A DNA stretch of 64,000 nucleotides from Actinernus sp. WN-2022 (GCA_030867875.1 JAOWCC010001501.1:21171524-21235523); one strand, 5' to 3'. Positions 31,217-42,959 are shown, counted from the stretch's first letter. Notes: generated by a model not told the origin, from the sequence alone. Translations and numbers: made by a program.

Positions 31217-32200
31217 GCATCTTTGTACCAATTCATTGGGATAAAAACCTGCTCTGAAGTTTGAAAATCACATGGCAACCATTATATATAGATATATCAG
31301 TTTTAATGTATAATTTGTCTTCAGTCTTCACCAAGACGCTGGAAATGAAAGCACCTATTTGGAGATGGTACATGCAGTTGACAATGGAAGTAATACGATA
31401 GTAATTACAACTACCTAATTGTTTCCAACATCATGGAGTTGCATTTCATAGACTCTGAAAAAGCTCTGAATTTTAATGGAACTTATTGAAACCACCAGCT
31501 GATCAAAGTCAGGACCCTGCTAAAATAGGAGCAGAAAAAAGAGTGACTGACACTGTACTTTCAACAACATTAGAGTTTGTGATCATCAAGATCCTGAAAG
31601 AAGAGTTATCATTGAAAAGAGAATTTATATACATAAACAATGTAACTACAGAACTAGTTGTTCTAAATAAATCCCAATAAATGTACACATATCTTTAAAG
31701 TGCAAGTAGCGCCATAAAACAACATGAACTCGTTTTGCCCCAAATTCTATTTATGGTATACTTCAGATGTCTAACTTAGTTTTCTTTGAGGGGCAGGAGC
31801 AGCAATTCAATTAGAATAAACGCTACCCGAATTGTGGGATTGATCAGTTCATCTTGTGATGTCACAATGGAAACCTACGGTATTTTATTGTAGTGGTTTT
31901 CTCTTGGGAGGGAGTTGATTCATCTTATGACGTCACAGGATCCATGAAAAGTAACCAAAATTAGGGATAAAATGCAAGAAATGTTACAAAATTTGCAAGA
32001 TTAATACCTTTTTTGTGCAAAACATATACAAAAGTACAATATATGAAATATTTGCTGGCGAATATAATTTTTATGTCTTCTCTCTGATTGGCTTTTGTTT
32101 GTCTTTATGCATATATTAGTAGCTGTTATATAACTTGCTTCTACGTGGCTTTGGGTATGGTGAGGAGACCATTACTGTTGACCCCTTCTAGTGGCTATGG
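31217..32200. other. Stretch without a recognised gene
   Basis: The open frame 31486-31680 ends before AATAAATCCCAATAAA, a possible polyadenylation signal pair, but has no recognisable domain. The rest is AT-rich with no feature I can name. Confidence 0.4.
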
Positions 32201-32284
32201 GGTTGTCATGTGACACTTGATTACTTTGGATTATTCACTTCAGATTTTCAACGAGTGAACACGTGTCGTGATTTTATGCTCAAG

Positions 32285-33090
32285 ATGCCCCATAAGCGTT
32301 CTCAACGGCAAAAAAGGCCTTCATCTAAGGAACTTCTCGTAGACGCTCCACCAAGACGGCGTACAAAGCGCAGTAATCCTGAAGTGTCAGCATCCAATAA
32401 TGTAATTGGTGGTTTACCAGATTCCAGCATATCTGGTACAGCAGCACCCAGTGCGATTGTTGGTACAGCAACAGAGCTAATAGAACAGCATGTTTGCCCT
32501 GTGGCAACCACCTCAACTGGAGGATTAGTTTCAATAGCCTTGCCACCAGGACTAATTAAACAGTTGATATCAACGGTGACAACTGAGGTGACTAAACGTC
32601 TGGCTCCTCTTCTTACCCAAACAAGCTTCTTGTTCCACCATTGCCTTCTACTGATCAGAAGTTCCAGTTGATATGGTTCATGAGGCAGGACACAGTTCAC
32701 TATCTGCAGCAATCATCCAAGATTCCATTGCTGTTACAACTTCTGCTCTGGCAGGTGAGAGCTTATTGCCCACTTCCTCCTCTCGTCCACGGAACCTATT
32801 TTCCTCTGTCAGTCTGCCTATAGATTCAAAGGTCTCTGCTAAACCTATAGCGCTAAGATATGGAATCATGAATATATTGATTTTGGTTCACTTCTAACCA
32901 ATTCTACTTACGATGAGAAATTTCAATTGAGTTTAAGGAATTCTGAGGGTGGAAATACCCCATCATTGTGCCTTGAATCCGTTGAAAATCAATGTCAAAA
33001 CCGAAGAGGATTCGGCTAGCATTGACATGTGGATGAACGCCTTTCATGTTTTTGTTGGTGCCTACACCCGTACACTTTGCCAAATCTGCA
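32285..33090 (+). pseudogene. gag-like ORF of a cnidarian retroelement (DIRS-like suspected)
   Basis: It starts M-P-H-K-R-S-Q-R-Q-K-R-P with a basic N-terminus, has L-P-P-G-L-I-K-Q-L-I-S-T-V, and after frame changes near 32610 and 32890 continues with G-N-T-P-S-L-C-L-E and W-M-N-A-F-H-V-F-V-G-A-Y-T. I recognise this block order from a protein type repeated many times in coral and anemone genomes. The W..AF..F...Y pattern resembles gag-like ORFs of tyrosine-recombinase retroelements. The end (after about 33070) does not continue into the expected K-Y-x-x-I block. It is a dead copy; family assignment is tentative. Confidence 0.55.
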
Positions 33091-33139
33091 GCCTCTGTTT
33101 CAGTCTGCAGCAGACTTTGTTTAAATTAGCTTGGACAAG

Positions 33140-35000
33140 ATAACCACCAACCTCTGCGACTCACTCTATTCAAGGACTTGTTGTTAAAGATATGCCCAAC
33201 GGTAACGACAACTGAATAACATGGAAGACGACGATATCTGTGAAACTTTACTTTCATTTGAAAACTTAGCAAAAATAACGAGAATATCGTAACTTTCGTA
33301 CACTTTGCCAAATCTTAGATTATCGGCTGAGCCGCTCAATATGCCAAAGCTAACTGAGCTTTATTAAATACAACTAAAAAATTGTTCATTTTACACATTT
33401 AGCTTCTCTTTTCCTCTACTCCACGTTAAATAATTGTTTTAGAATATACCACACTCCAGGTGCGGCGGAATAGCCAACACCAAATAGTTATTTTATTTTC
33501 TGTCAAATGGACAAAAACTCGTGCGAGATGATCGCTGCTTTGCTTGGAGGTGAATATGAAATCATATTCACTGTTTGAGTAGCCAATAATAGCGCGCGAA
33601 AAGTGATATTCACTGGTATGGTATATATAATAATTATATATAAACAACCAAACTGGTTCCACAACTGTATAAGGAGTTTATAAGGGGTGCGGGTCATTAA
33701 AAATAAAAGGAGGGGTGACAATTCCCCACAAAAAAATGTGTCCAAGCAAAAAAAAGTGAAAACAAAATCTTACGAGCAGTTATCGGTACCAGACATCCAT
33801 CCAATAAAACTTGATAAAAATCGTGCACTAAAACATTTTCAGCCCCCTCCAGCGATTTCTAATGAACCACCCCTAGCAGTTATAGTTATCAAATATTATA
33901 AATATTATAAACTATTATAAACTATATCAAATATATAGTTTATAATATAATATAGTTTTCGGCTTTTGCTTTGTGTTCTTGACATTCTTAATAAAAATGT
34001 GAAATGAAGTTGTTGGTTCTTATGCGAATTTGAAAGCAAACAAACCAAAATATTATAGCGTGAAAACCCTTCACATTTTGCAATTTTGGAGGCTTCTCTT
34101 CAAAGTCTCTCACCCCCAAAAAACTTCAATTCACCATTTCTGTATGTCATTATTTGTGGAATGGGAGGTGCACGTGGAGGACACAAAAAGCGACAGTCAT
34201 TCAACTTTTTACCTAATACAGTTCAACTGGAACTTCGTCTCAGAAGACATGAAATTCCACTTCAGATATCTTAGATTTAAGCAAATAGACCAGTTCGCGG
34301 TTAATTCCGGTGCAAACATGGCACGAAATACAGTGTTTGTATGGGAATCTGATGCCAAATAAAATCCGTAAAATCGAATTTATGAAATATTCTTCAGATA
34401 CAAACTTAAGATACCAGGTAAAAGATTAACTGATCGAAATTTGAGGGATGTAGCTGTGCTGGGAAGTGTTCAATCGTTTTTTCACTTTTCCATACATTGT
34501 AAATTTCCCCGCGGACTGTTACTCCTTTGTACAGACAATACACTGTTACTATCAGTGATCCTGGGCTGCCTGTGTTTAAATTTGGTTTTGAAAATAAAGT
34601 TTAAAAAAATTGAAAAACTAAAACCACATTTTTTTGTTTTTCATTGAAAACGATAACCCTAATAAATTTTCTGATAAAAATTGATTTTGCACGCAATATC
34701 ATTGTGTTATATCAGTGCAGAGAACTAGGGCTAAGCTTTGACAACTGTTCCAGTCTTGAACCAAATCGCCGAAGTATCCTTGAAAAAGTAGATAGACTAT
34801 ACCTGCGCTGTGCCAGTAGTATTCTGTATTTATCTTATCATATTATTTCTTGCAACGACAACAATGGGATTCTCTAAGATTTGTTCATTAGTAGTGTTGG
34901 GTCCTGGATTCCACATTCAACAACGCGTTAGGAGATAAATATATATTATTTAACATAGGAACATGCTTCAGTTAAAATCGAATATAGAAGAAAGCCTTGG
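33140..35000. other. AT-rich stretch without a recognised gene
   Basis: It contains an AT palindrome cluster (33893-33955, ATAAACTAT/ATAGTTTAT) and a GAATATGA..TCATATTC dyad at 33553-33571. Short open frames at 34030-34362 and 34644-34877 show no domain. Confidence 0.5.
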
Positions 35001-35710
35001 TTAAAGTGCCAATAACCCCCAAAAAAATATTTGACGTCTATTCTGTATAGCGCCCTGACAAAGAATTCGAAAAAATAAAAGTGAAAAAACTAAACTTCGA
35101 CGATTTTACTGGTGTCAAAGTTAGCGAAAACACCCGTTTTGGGCTTCCTGTTTCCAGTTGGAAGTCAGCGCGAGTCTTGGTGAGGGCCTGGAATTATGAC
35201 GTCAATCGGGCGCATTTTACTACAACTACCAGAATCCTTTGCACGGTTTCTTTTGTTCCTTTAATTTAGACTATTGTCTTGGTATTCTCAAAGGAGTTGG
35301 AAAATCTGAATAAGAAAAAGAATTCAAAAAGGAAAAACGTCCTATTATAGTCTAATCAATAGGAAATAAACTCCATCACAAGAAAGAACACAACGAAATT
35401 AGCAAATTTACCAAGTTTGGTGATATTTCATTGGATATTTATCATGTGGTGAGCTTGCAAGAGTCGCAGAAATAAGAGACGTTTGTATGGGATTGAACGA
35501 ACGCCTGACTACATACACGTCACAGGCCACTGGTCTCCAGGCTCCCAAAGGGAATTGAAAACTGACGGCCACATGTTCTGGTTCTCAACTTTGAAACGCC
35601 GTAAAAAAAATACTGTTGAGTTTTAGCCTCCTATTTTTGCCTTAAGTTCTAAATAATGGTTTAAAGTTTCAATTCAAAAAAAAAATTTTTTGGGGTTATA
35701 GGCACTTTAA
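35001..35710. mobile_element. 710-bp MITE with TTAA-containing tips
   Basis: TTAAAGTGCCAATAACCCCC at the left and GGGGTTATAGGCACTTTAA at the right are inverted ends, with A-rich runs just inside. The TTAA at both tips could be a piggyBac-type target duplication or part of the ends. A solo end (GGCACTTTAA) also occurs at 37703-37712. No transposase. Confidence 0.8.
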
Positions 35711-35822
35711 GCGTTTGGTCTGGCTACCGGTCTGATATCTCAGTCTACATTTCGTAAACTGGTACTTTTGCCGAGGTTCGATCGGCAGTCATTTACCCAC
35801 AATGCACCAGATATAGTTGAAG

Positions 35823-35854
35823 GGGGTCAGACTTTATGAAAATTGCTGTATATA
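35823..35854. repeat. Solo end of the 23334-23557 MITE family
   Basis: GGGGGTCAGACTTTATGAAA and AAAATTGCTGTATATA match the right tip of that element. The opposite end is absent. Confidence 0.7.
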
Positions 35855-36100
35855 CATATGAGAGCAGTTATCACAAAAAGGCTACTACTACCCACCATAC
35901 TTGGCTGGCATGCACGCAGTTTTCGGTCTCCCGGCTTTTCTGTTTTTTTTTTCAGTCCTTAACCGGTTTTCTTATCAGAGGAGTGTTAGACGTGAGTCCT
36001 CCTTTTGTGTTAACGTTGCTCATGATAGAACACTGTTGTCGATATTTCAGAATTTTCTCTCTTTATTAAAAGCCATATGCGCTCATGAATTTTCAGTCAT

Positions 36101-36200
36101 NNNNNNNNNNNNNNNNNNNNNNNNNNNNNNNNNNNNNNNNNNNNNNNNNNNNNNNNNNNNNNNNNNNNNNNNNNNNNNNNNNNNNNNNNNNNNNNNNNNN
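36101..36200. other. Assembly gap (100 N)
   Basis: Exactly 100 N, a conventional gap size of unknown true length. Order and orientation of the two sides depend on scaffolding. Confidence 0.99.
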
Positions 36201-36599
36201 AAGTCAACGGGTGGTTGTAGAACTTTTTGATTGGAGGATGGTTGTCCAGAACTTACACGATGGTTATACAATTTTTCCCAGCACCAATATAGACATCGTC
36301 ATGGTCATCAAAGACTCGTAGGCAGTGGAGTAAAGCACTCTGATGAGATGTCGAGAAAGGCTGTCTGGTCAAAGTTCTTAAACGAGCGCTTAATGTTGGC
36401 TTCAGCGTTTAAGGTCGCAATAATTTAGTGTTCAACACAGTATATACTAAGCAGTGAAAGGGAAATGTCCCCTGTCTGTTATTATGCAAAGGGTGAAGTA
36501 TGTCTGAATTTAAGTCGCCAATGCAGACAGTATTCTCACCACAGTAGAAACGCTTCGTCCAATACTCTCGACAGATCGCTAGTGAAAGTGATGTTATCT

Positions 36600-37523
36600 A
36601 CAGACGGTGGTTTATATATATGCACTGATCAGGGCAAACTGTCGCTGTCCTTTACACATATCCCTATGCATATTCCGATATATAATACGTTACTTAAATA
36701 CTTATTTCATTTACTTGAACATAATGATAATCCTTTTTTGGCTAGAGCCTTAGAAGTATCTCGTAATTTGAAAAAGATGGGAGCTATATCTTGATTTACT
36801 ATTATAGTAGTATTTACTAAAATTAGGGGATATCAAATTTAATAATTTTACTATTTTGTTAGGGTGAAATCATAAATCAATTAAAACAGGTATATACAGA
36901 TGGATGGAATGCAGAGAGAAATGAAATAATAAAGGGAGATAAAAGATCAAAATTGGAATTATTTTTAACAGGTAAGCGATATCACGGTTTCGAGAGTTAT
37001 TTAAATCAGTAAAGTTCATGATTTCAAAACCCGGAGAGCTGTAAGCCATCAGCTCACAAGTTCCCAATTGAACGAGGTCGCTACAAACAAATTCAAAGGA
37101 ACCAAAGAGTTTGTACCATCTGTCCCTCAAATGAGATTGGTAATGAATTTCATTACCTTTTTCAGTGTGGACATCGTAGGATGATAGAAGCTCGTTCTCT
37201 ATTTAAAAGTTACTGATATTACAAATCCATCATTCTCTTCGTTTGATCCTACTAGTCTATTTTATTACATTTTTTCCATGAAGGACGAACATATTTTTTA
37301 AGTTAGTAGTGTGTATATAAAACGAATCATGGATCTATACGACGAAATGTTAACTTTGCACTTACACATCTTCATTTACATCGTATATATATATATTATT
37401 TTTTTCTCGCTTGTTACGTTTTTGTTTTGTTTTCTTTAAGTCTATTTCAATTATTGGATTTACACTGATGTATATAAATTGTATCAAAATGCCAATAAAA
37501 CATATTGTATTGTATTGTATTGT
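36600..37523 (+). pseudogene. LINE 3' fragment (ORF2 C-terminus and pentanucleotide tail)
   Basis: Plus-strand frames read L-K-Q-V-Y-T-D-G-W-N-A-E-R-N-E, then K-F-P-I-E-R-G-R-Y-K, R-V-C-T-I-C-P-S-N-E-I-G-N-E-F-H-Y-L-F-Q-C, the cysteine/histidine C-terminal block of L1/Tx1-like cnidarian LINEs. Frames shift between blocks. The 3' end has CCAATAAAACATATTGTATT and (TATTG)n (37492-37523), a typical LINE tail. Confidence 0.75.
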
Positions 37524-37858
37524 AAGGTATACGCAGATTCCATGCAGTGATCGATTTGCATAATATCAGGAAAGGTCACAAAAGGTCACATTTACGTGAT
37601 TTCAAACATTCGTAGAACATAAAGTATTCACTGTAAACCAAAACTTTCTTCACACAAGTACTCAAAACTAGTTCATAGCTATAAAAATTGCAAAAAGGTT
37701 ACAGGCACTTTAACAAAGACTGAATCACTCATTTGAAATCTTTGTAATGGTGGACGGTTTTTCACGGATTTACACTGTACATGTACTTCTTGGCACATAC
37801 TGATCACATTTAAAGCGATTCGTATATATAATGTTGGGGCTAAAGATTCGATTTATGT

Positions 37859-37946
37859 TTAGCACTACAGCTTACCACTTTATATCACATTCTTTACACT
37901 TACTAGTGCTACGCGGCAAACATGATTCAATATCATAACTACATAT
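37859..37946. repeat. 88-bp direct repeat, left copy
   Basis: Apparently identical to 38115-38202 (TTAGCACTACAGCTTACCAC ... CATAACTACATAT). The tRNA-like sequence lies between the copies; the duplication period is 256 bp. Confidence 0.95.
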
Positions 37947-38004
37947 ACATATATAATCGCCGTGACCCCATATAACGCACCAATACCCACGATTGCTCTC
38001 ATCT

Positions 38005-38077
38005 GACTTGATAGCTCGGTTGGTAGAGCGCCAGACATGTAACCTGGAGGTCGTTGGGTTCGAGTCCCACTTGGGTC
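38005..38077 (+). tRNA. tRNA-Thr(TGT)-like, probably a pseudogene or SINE head
   Basis: 73 nt with a pairing 7-bp acceptor (GACTTGA / TTGGGTC, using G-U pairs), a D-arm GCTC...GAGC, an anticodon arm CCAGA-CATGTAA-CCTGG with TGT in the anticodon position, and a T-loop GGTTCGAGTCC that is a perfect B box. Position 33 is A where tRNAs have T, the closing anticodon pair is A-C, and one T-stem pair is broken. Translation is therefore doubtful, although pol III transcription is possible. Confidence 0.5.
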
Positions 38078-38114
38078 AGATATTTTTTCTCTTTCCCTCG
38101 TAGGGCGTGCACAC

Positions 38115-38202
38115 TTAGCACTACAGCTTACCACTTTATATCACATTCTTTACACTTACTAGTGCTACGCGGCAAACATGATTCAATATCATAACTACAT
38201 AT
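38115..38202. repeat. 88-bp direct repeat, right copy
   Basis: See 37859-37946. Confidence 0.95.
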
Positions 38203-38327
38203 GTTTTAAAAAGCCGAAAAGAAAATTCTAAGTTTTCTTCATAGCAGCACTTTAATTTGTTAGGCTGACGCTCATATTCGACCCAATTTTGGAAAAAGGT
38301 TAAACACATAACATACCTGGTTCACCA

Positions 38328-38507
38328 TCACACGCACACCGTTTTTATGATTTCGTCCAGGGATGCCACAGATGTATCTGTCAGCTCTTTGGTACTAGTC
38401 TTTCTGATGATTCGGCTTCCCTCAGCTTTTGTCATAAGCTTAAGGTTGGCCTCGTTGATTTCTTTTCCAATTGCAACAACTACGATCTTTAGACTCCTTG
38501 ACGCACT
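38328..38507 (-). CDS. vWA-domain gene, third visible exon
   Basis: It opens after a GTTTTACAG acceptor with S-A-S-R-S-L-K-I-V-V-V-A-I-G and ends I-I-K-T-V-C-V, then TGA. K-I-V-V-V-A-I-G is the fifth core strand of a von Willebrand factor A domain, and the I-I-K-T-V-C end is typical of the last helix. It joins in phase 0 to the exon at 41583-41765. A GAACCAG|GTATGT donor lies just after the stop, so the gene may end here or carry a 3' UTR intron. Extracellular collagen-VI- or matrilin-like vWA proteins are common in corals; the overall protein is unknown. Confidence 0.75.
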   Translation of the reverse strand, partial: SASRSLKIVVVAIGKEINEANLKLMTKAEGSRIIRKTSTKELTDTSVASLDEIIKTVCV

Positions 38508-38599
38508 CTGTAAAACAAAAAGAGCTAAAATTCGGGAAGTTATTGTAAAACATTCATATAAATAGATGCATGTCACTTCGCCGTGCATCTCGGATAAGG

Positions 38600-39600
38600 A
38601 CGTAAAATCGTAGGTCCTACATCGGCCTCGAGTTTATCAGTTTCACCAGACTGTCGCGAGTTACCGACGTTAAATAAAGTTGCTTTACTTTACTTTACCT
38701 TCATAGATGCACAGATGACGGAATTAATTGCCGCTATTAAAATACAGTACTTTTGCAAAAATAATGAGTGTTGCATATCAAACAATTGATGTCGTTCAGA
38801 GTAATATTTGGGCCTGACTAGATGCTAGTGAGGCATACGCTCATCCTTTTCAAATTTTGCTATCGAATTTTTTAATCGCACTTCCTGTAGCCTACGTTGT
38901 ATCCGCCTCTCTTCTGCCGGCTCGCTACACTTCCTGGACGTGTTCTAGTATTCGACGATCCGTCCTGCTTTCCAAATATGGAAATATTGACCATATATGG
39001 AATATCACAGGGAGCTCTCAGGAACGACACTTTTCTCAGTAAATTGTTTGATATGGTTGTATTTCCCTGTCTGTTTTCCCCTGCTGTAATACCCCCGTGC
39101 ATAATCCCCCTCCCTACCCTCCCTCCATCCCTACCCCGTGTATATAATACTCTCTGAAGTGACCATACATGCATGGTATTCTAGGTAAGGGTATGGTAGC
39201 ATCCTAAGAACGCGCGATTTCATTGGCTACTGAAATGGCAAAAGTACACGCGCGAGCACGCAGAACCATGCACGTGGTTTGAATTTCATTTATAAAACAA
39301 TAAGAAGATCAGATGACTTTTCTAGGCTCATTAAAAATACTGCACTTTCGAGATATTGAAAAGCTGCTACAAATGCACGTTCGGCTCGTGCATCCACAAC
39401 TATTAAAAACCTCGAGTGTGTATTATCTTTTTTGATAGAACACGAAGAACCATCTTCTATTTGTTAAAGTGCAAGTATCATGTCAAAAAAATAAAAAAAA
39501 TATTGTACGACTGTGCTTGTTTCTCACAGAAAGGTATTAATCTTGCGGATTTTGTAAAATTTCTGACATTTAATTTCTACTTTTCGTGGTCCTGTGACGT
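38600..39600. other. Part of vWA intron 2, no recognised gene
   Basis: It contains short open frames (38857-39042) without a domain and pyrimidine-rich DNA at 39100-39140. I see nothing else to name. Confidence 0.5.
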
Positions 39601-39606
39601 CATACA

Positions 39607-40502
39607 GGCTGGTTCTCATGTGGTCGCTGACGAGCGCTGGTGATCGCCGGATCGTCCAAAATTTGACCCCGAACGATCGTCGGAGATCATATGTGAACAC
39701 TTCTCAGCGATGACGATCGCTGGAGTAGAGAAAGGTTCTACTCCAGCGATCGTTGGCGATCGTCGGCAATAATATGAGAACACTTCTCGGCGATCGAACG
39801 ATCCTGTGGTATCCCACAATGCAATGTTTCCTAGATCCAAATTTTAACGCCATGGCAACGGTTTGTTGTTGTCGCTCGTGCATTCGCCGCTCACTTGTTC
39901 ACTCAGAAAGAGTTTATGGAAGAGCTGCGCAAATACGAATGTCTTTACAACAAATACAGCAGAGAGTATAAAGACAAGTCAGGAGACAAGTATAAGAAAT
40001 TGAATGCGTGGAGAAAAATCAGTGAGAAGTTCAAGATTACACCGGCTGCTGTGGAGGCAAAATTCAAAAACATCAGGACAGCGTACGGAAGATAGTTCAA
40101 ACGGAGAAAGAACATTCCGTCGGGTTCAGAAAGAAATCTGTTCCCATGCCAGTGGAGTTTATGAATCTAGACTGGCTTGTTGTGCACATTGAGCACAAAG
40201 CGTCAGTTTCAAATCTGGGAGATCGGGAACTTGACAGTCCATCCCCAATTACGACTTCATCAACAACGCGGTTTTCTCGACTCCATCACTGACGATTTGT
40301 AACGAAGGCTCTCACTGATTTCTATCAGTGTCCCCGCTGACTCCAAATAACGGGCTCTCACACGCACTGGCGCGTAAACTTGCCAGCGGTTATATGTGAA
40401 CAAATGGTAGCTATCGCCAGGGATGGTGAGCGATCCTACGGTTGAGTGATTTGGACGATACGGCGATCGCCAGTGATCGTCGGCGATCATATGAGAACCA
40501 GC
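39607..40502. mobile_element. DNA transposon with MADF-type ORF (PIF/Harbinger suspected)
   Basis: The ends GGCTGGTTCTCATGTGG and ATATGAGAACCAGC are inverted; both ends are rich in GATCGCC/GGCGATC motifs. It encodes a MADF-like protein but no nuclease, so it is a non-autonomous or deleted copy. It lies in the second visible intron of the vWA gene. No clear target duplication. Confidence 0.75.
39895..40290 (+). pseudogene. MADF/Myb-SANT-like DNA-binding protein of the transposon
   Basis: F-M-E-E-L-R-K-Y-E-C-L-Y-N, W-R-K-I-S-E-K-F and A-A-V-E-A-K-F-K-N-I-R-T-A-Y match the three-helix MADF domain with its spaced aromatic residues. PIF/Harbinger elements commonly encode such a companion protein that binds the transposon ends. 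After N-I-R-T-A-Y-G-R the frame breaks. The continuation (K-I-V-Q-T-E-K-E, later M-N-L-D-W-L) is in another frame, so it is a pseudogene or has an unrecognised intron. Confidence 0.7.
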
Positions 40503-41582
40503 TTTATATAAGTGAATCAACTACCTGCCAAGAGAAAACTACTACAATAAAATCCAGTAGCTTTTAATTGTGACATGACAAGATGAACAGTCCCGCAATT
40601 CGGGTAACATTTACTCTAGTTTAATTGCTTCTCCAGTCTCGTAGTTTTTAATACTAGTTCCTATGTATATAGTTATCATAGTTTTATTCATATTGTAGTG
40701 TACGCTCTGATAGCCTGGGAGACCAGCCGACTCTTATCGCTCTAACGCTCTGAGGGTGGTTTTCTGAAAATGGGAGTATTGTACTTGATGATGCTCGGGG
40801 AACCACTGCACGTTCAGAGTGTCTGTATTGTTATATAATAATTTTAATACATGTACACGTGGTATATTTTTATAAGGAACATTTTCTTGTTCTATATAAA
40901 CCTTCCTAATTACGCAATTATCTTTTGTAAATGTTTTTTTAGTTGTCGCGCTTCCACTTTGCTTCAGCTGTTTCCGGTTACTAAAAATAGATTTTATTGG
41001 ACATTATCATCGTACGCCACACACTACGAGATTACCTCTCTTACTATAATTATGCTTTCTTGGTATTGAGATTTCTGGTTATGGACTTCTGTTAATATTT
41101 ATTACCTAGATGCTTCTTTTGAGGAAATCATTGACGATATGTGTACTACAGTTATAGAATGCAATGCAATGTACTGTGCGACTACTGTGACAGGGCCACT
41201 CAGATAACGAGAACCAATCACATTGCAGAACGAAAACAAAGCATTCTAACTTACGGTTACATAAGAGCCAATCAGTGTCGAGTACGATACGATAACATTT
41301 ATTTATTTTATATGCCTGGAGGGAAAATACATATCAGAAATTATACCACGAACGATAGTACTAACAAATTACAATAATGTACATGTAGAAACAAAATGAT
41401 AAAATACATTCTATCAACTTGCTCTAGCTTCGATCCAATAAAAGGCTAATGTGGTGCAATAGTTCTGAAGTCGAAGTCTTTTAAATGCAGAAATCGCTTC
41501 GATATCTAGATTTTGTAAGTTGGAGTGCCTTATGTTTGCAATGTGTTTCGTTCTCAACGTTAGTAGTCAATGTTTCACCTAC

Positions 41583-41765
41583 CGTGAGTTTTGACACAGC
41601 GGTGGGAAGAAGCGTTCCAGTAGGATCCCAGGTCTCTCCGTCGGTTACGACTATCAAATAAATTGAGACGCCCTCTCTTGACTGGGTCTTGATTATATTT
41701 GCGACTGCGTCCAGCGCCAAGTCAGTTCTCGTTGATGCACCGGTGTATTTAAGGTTACCTATCCT
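41583..41765 (-). CDS. vWA-domain gene, second visible exon
   Basis: Acceptor TTCATAACAG|AGG, donor CTCACG|GTAGGT, both phase 0. It encodes R-I-G-N-L-K-Y-T-G-A-S-T-R-T-D-L-A-L-D, which carries the second metal-site threonine, and Y-L-I-V-V-T-D-G-E, whose aspartate is the third metal-site residue. It follows the exon at 42705-42925 directly (S-D-V-D-K | R-I-G-N). Confidence 0.85.
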
Positions 41766-42704
41766 CTGTTATGAAAAAGTTAAAGCTGAGTTTTCCAAAT
41801 AGCCTTTTCTTGTTTTTGCGTGTTCTGAAACGGGCCTAAGATATCAAATCTAATTACACGTATAAATATTTTATTGTAGTTGGACCAATAGGAGCTTGCG
41901 TCGAAAATTTAGACGCAGATATTCAACTTTGTGTGCGTGCGTGCAGGTTCTCCTTTTCCCTTCTTCTCTTCCTCCCATGGGTTTTTATCACACGGTGGCC
42001 ATGTTGAGTCCCAGGAGAATAAAAACGGTAAACTCGTTCTCAAACCCACCAGTGCGAGGCTACCGGGCCATGCAAAACCATTATTTTATCCAAGATGGCC
42101 GAACTATGATAATAGCCCATGAGCCTGTTCGCAGGCTAGGATAAAGTTTACTACAAATCTGACGAGACATTGTACGCAACAAGATAGTGTTTACGGCAAA
42201 ATGCGTCAGCTCGCGCATGCGCTCTAGTTATTCAGCTCTCGCTCTGGTTATTCAGTTATTCAGCATGACCGTCGCCCGATAAGAGCGAATGTCCTGTTCT
42301 ATACACGACCTTCATAAATGCGATTTCCTGTTTCGGTAGTTTATCGACATGTATATGAAACATGAACATTGCCATATGCCACATGAGTGAACTTGTGAAC
42401 GTTGAGTGCTGTAGCTTAAAAAGCAATGAAGTTTATTTCCATTTCAACTACGGAGGCTTTTCTAGCCTCGCTTTCATGTTTTTTTCTGCATTAGAAATGC
42501 TCATAGTTCAACAGCAATTATCCACATTGCTCTAAAACTGAAAACAATTACTAGTTTTAATGTGATCTTTCATGTGGTAGCATTGGTTTCCCTCTACAGA
42601 TTGATCTTATAAATTATGCAAGTTAGGAGGCGGCCATTATGAAAGTCGTGTATAAGTAAGATTTCCATTTTTTGAACATTCGGTGCCTTTTTTTATTGAC
42701 TAAC

Positions 42705-42925
42705 CTTATCAACGTCACTTTTAGACATCTCGGTGCTGTCTTGGAGGCTGAAAACAACGCTCACTGTAACATCGTACTGTAGCAGAGCAATTCTTGTGTG
42801 GCCTGGTTTGAAGTCAAAGCGACCAACGCCTTGCCTTATGTACTTTTGAACCTCTATTACACCTTCTGCACTGATACTGCCAGTGCTATCAACCAAGAAG
42901 ATAACGTCCACTTTGTGTGTACACC
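42705..42925 (-). CDS. vWA-domain gene, first visible exon (MIDAS)
   Basis: Acceptor GTGTTTAG|GG, donor GATAAG|GTTAG. It encodes V-D-V-I-F-L-V-D-S-T-G-S-I-S, the first strand and metal-ion-dependent adhesion site (D-x-S-x-S, here D-S-T-G-S with threonine in the middle). Next come F-K-P-G-H-T-R-I-A-L-L-Q-Y and V-V-F-S-L. Together with the next two exons it makes one complete vWA domain of about 195 residues, which binds ligands through a divalent metal. The exon begins in mid-codon, so earlier exons exist; I could not find them. Confidence 0.87.
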
Positions 42926-42959
42926 CTAAACACGAGACAAACATAACGAGATTAAATAG

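Noticed and set aside
34644..34877. 77-codon ORF resembling a host gene exon
   Set aside because: No recognisable domain or splice signals. It is AT-rich like its surroundings.
36335..36360. CTGATGAGATGTCGAGAAAGG as a hammerhead core
   Set aside because: CTGATGA is followed by no pairing stem II before GAAA, so the core is not formed.
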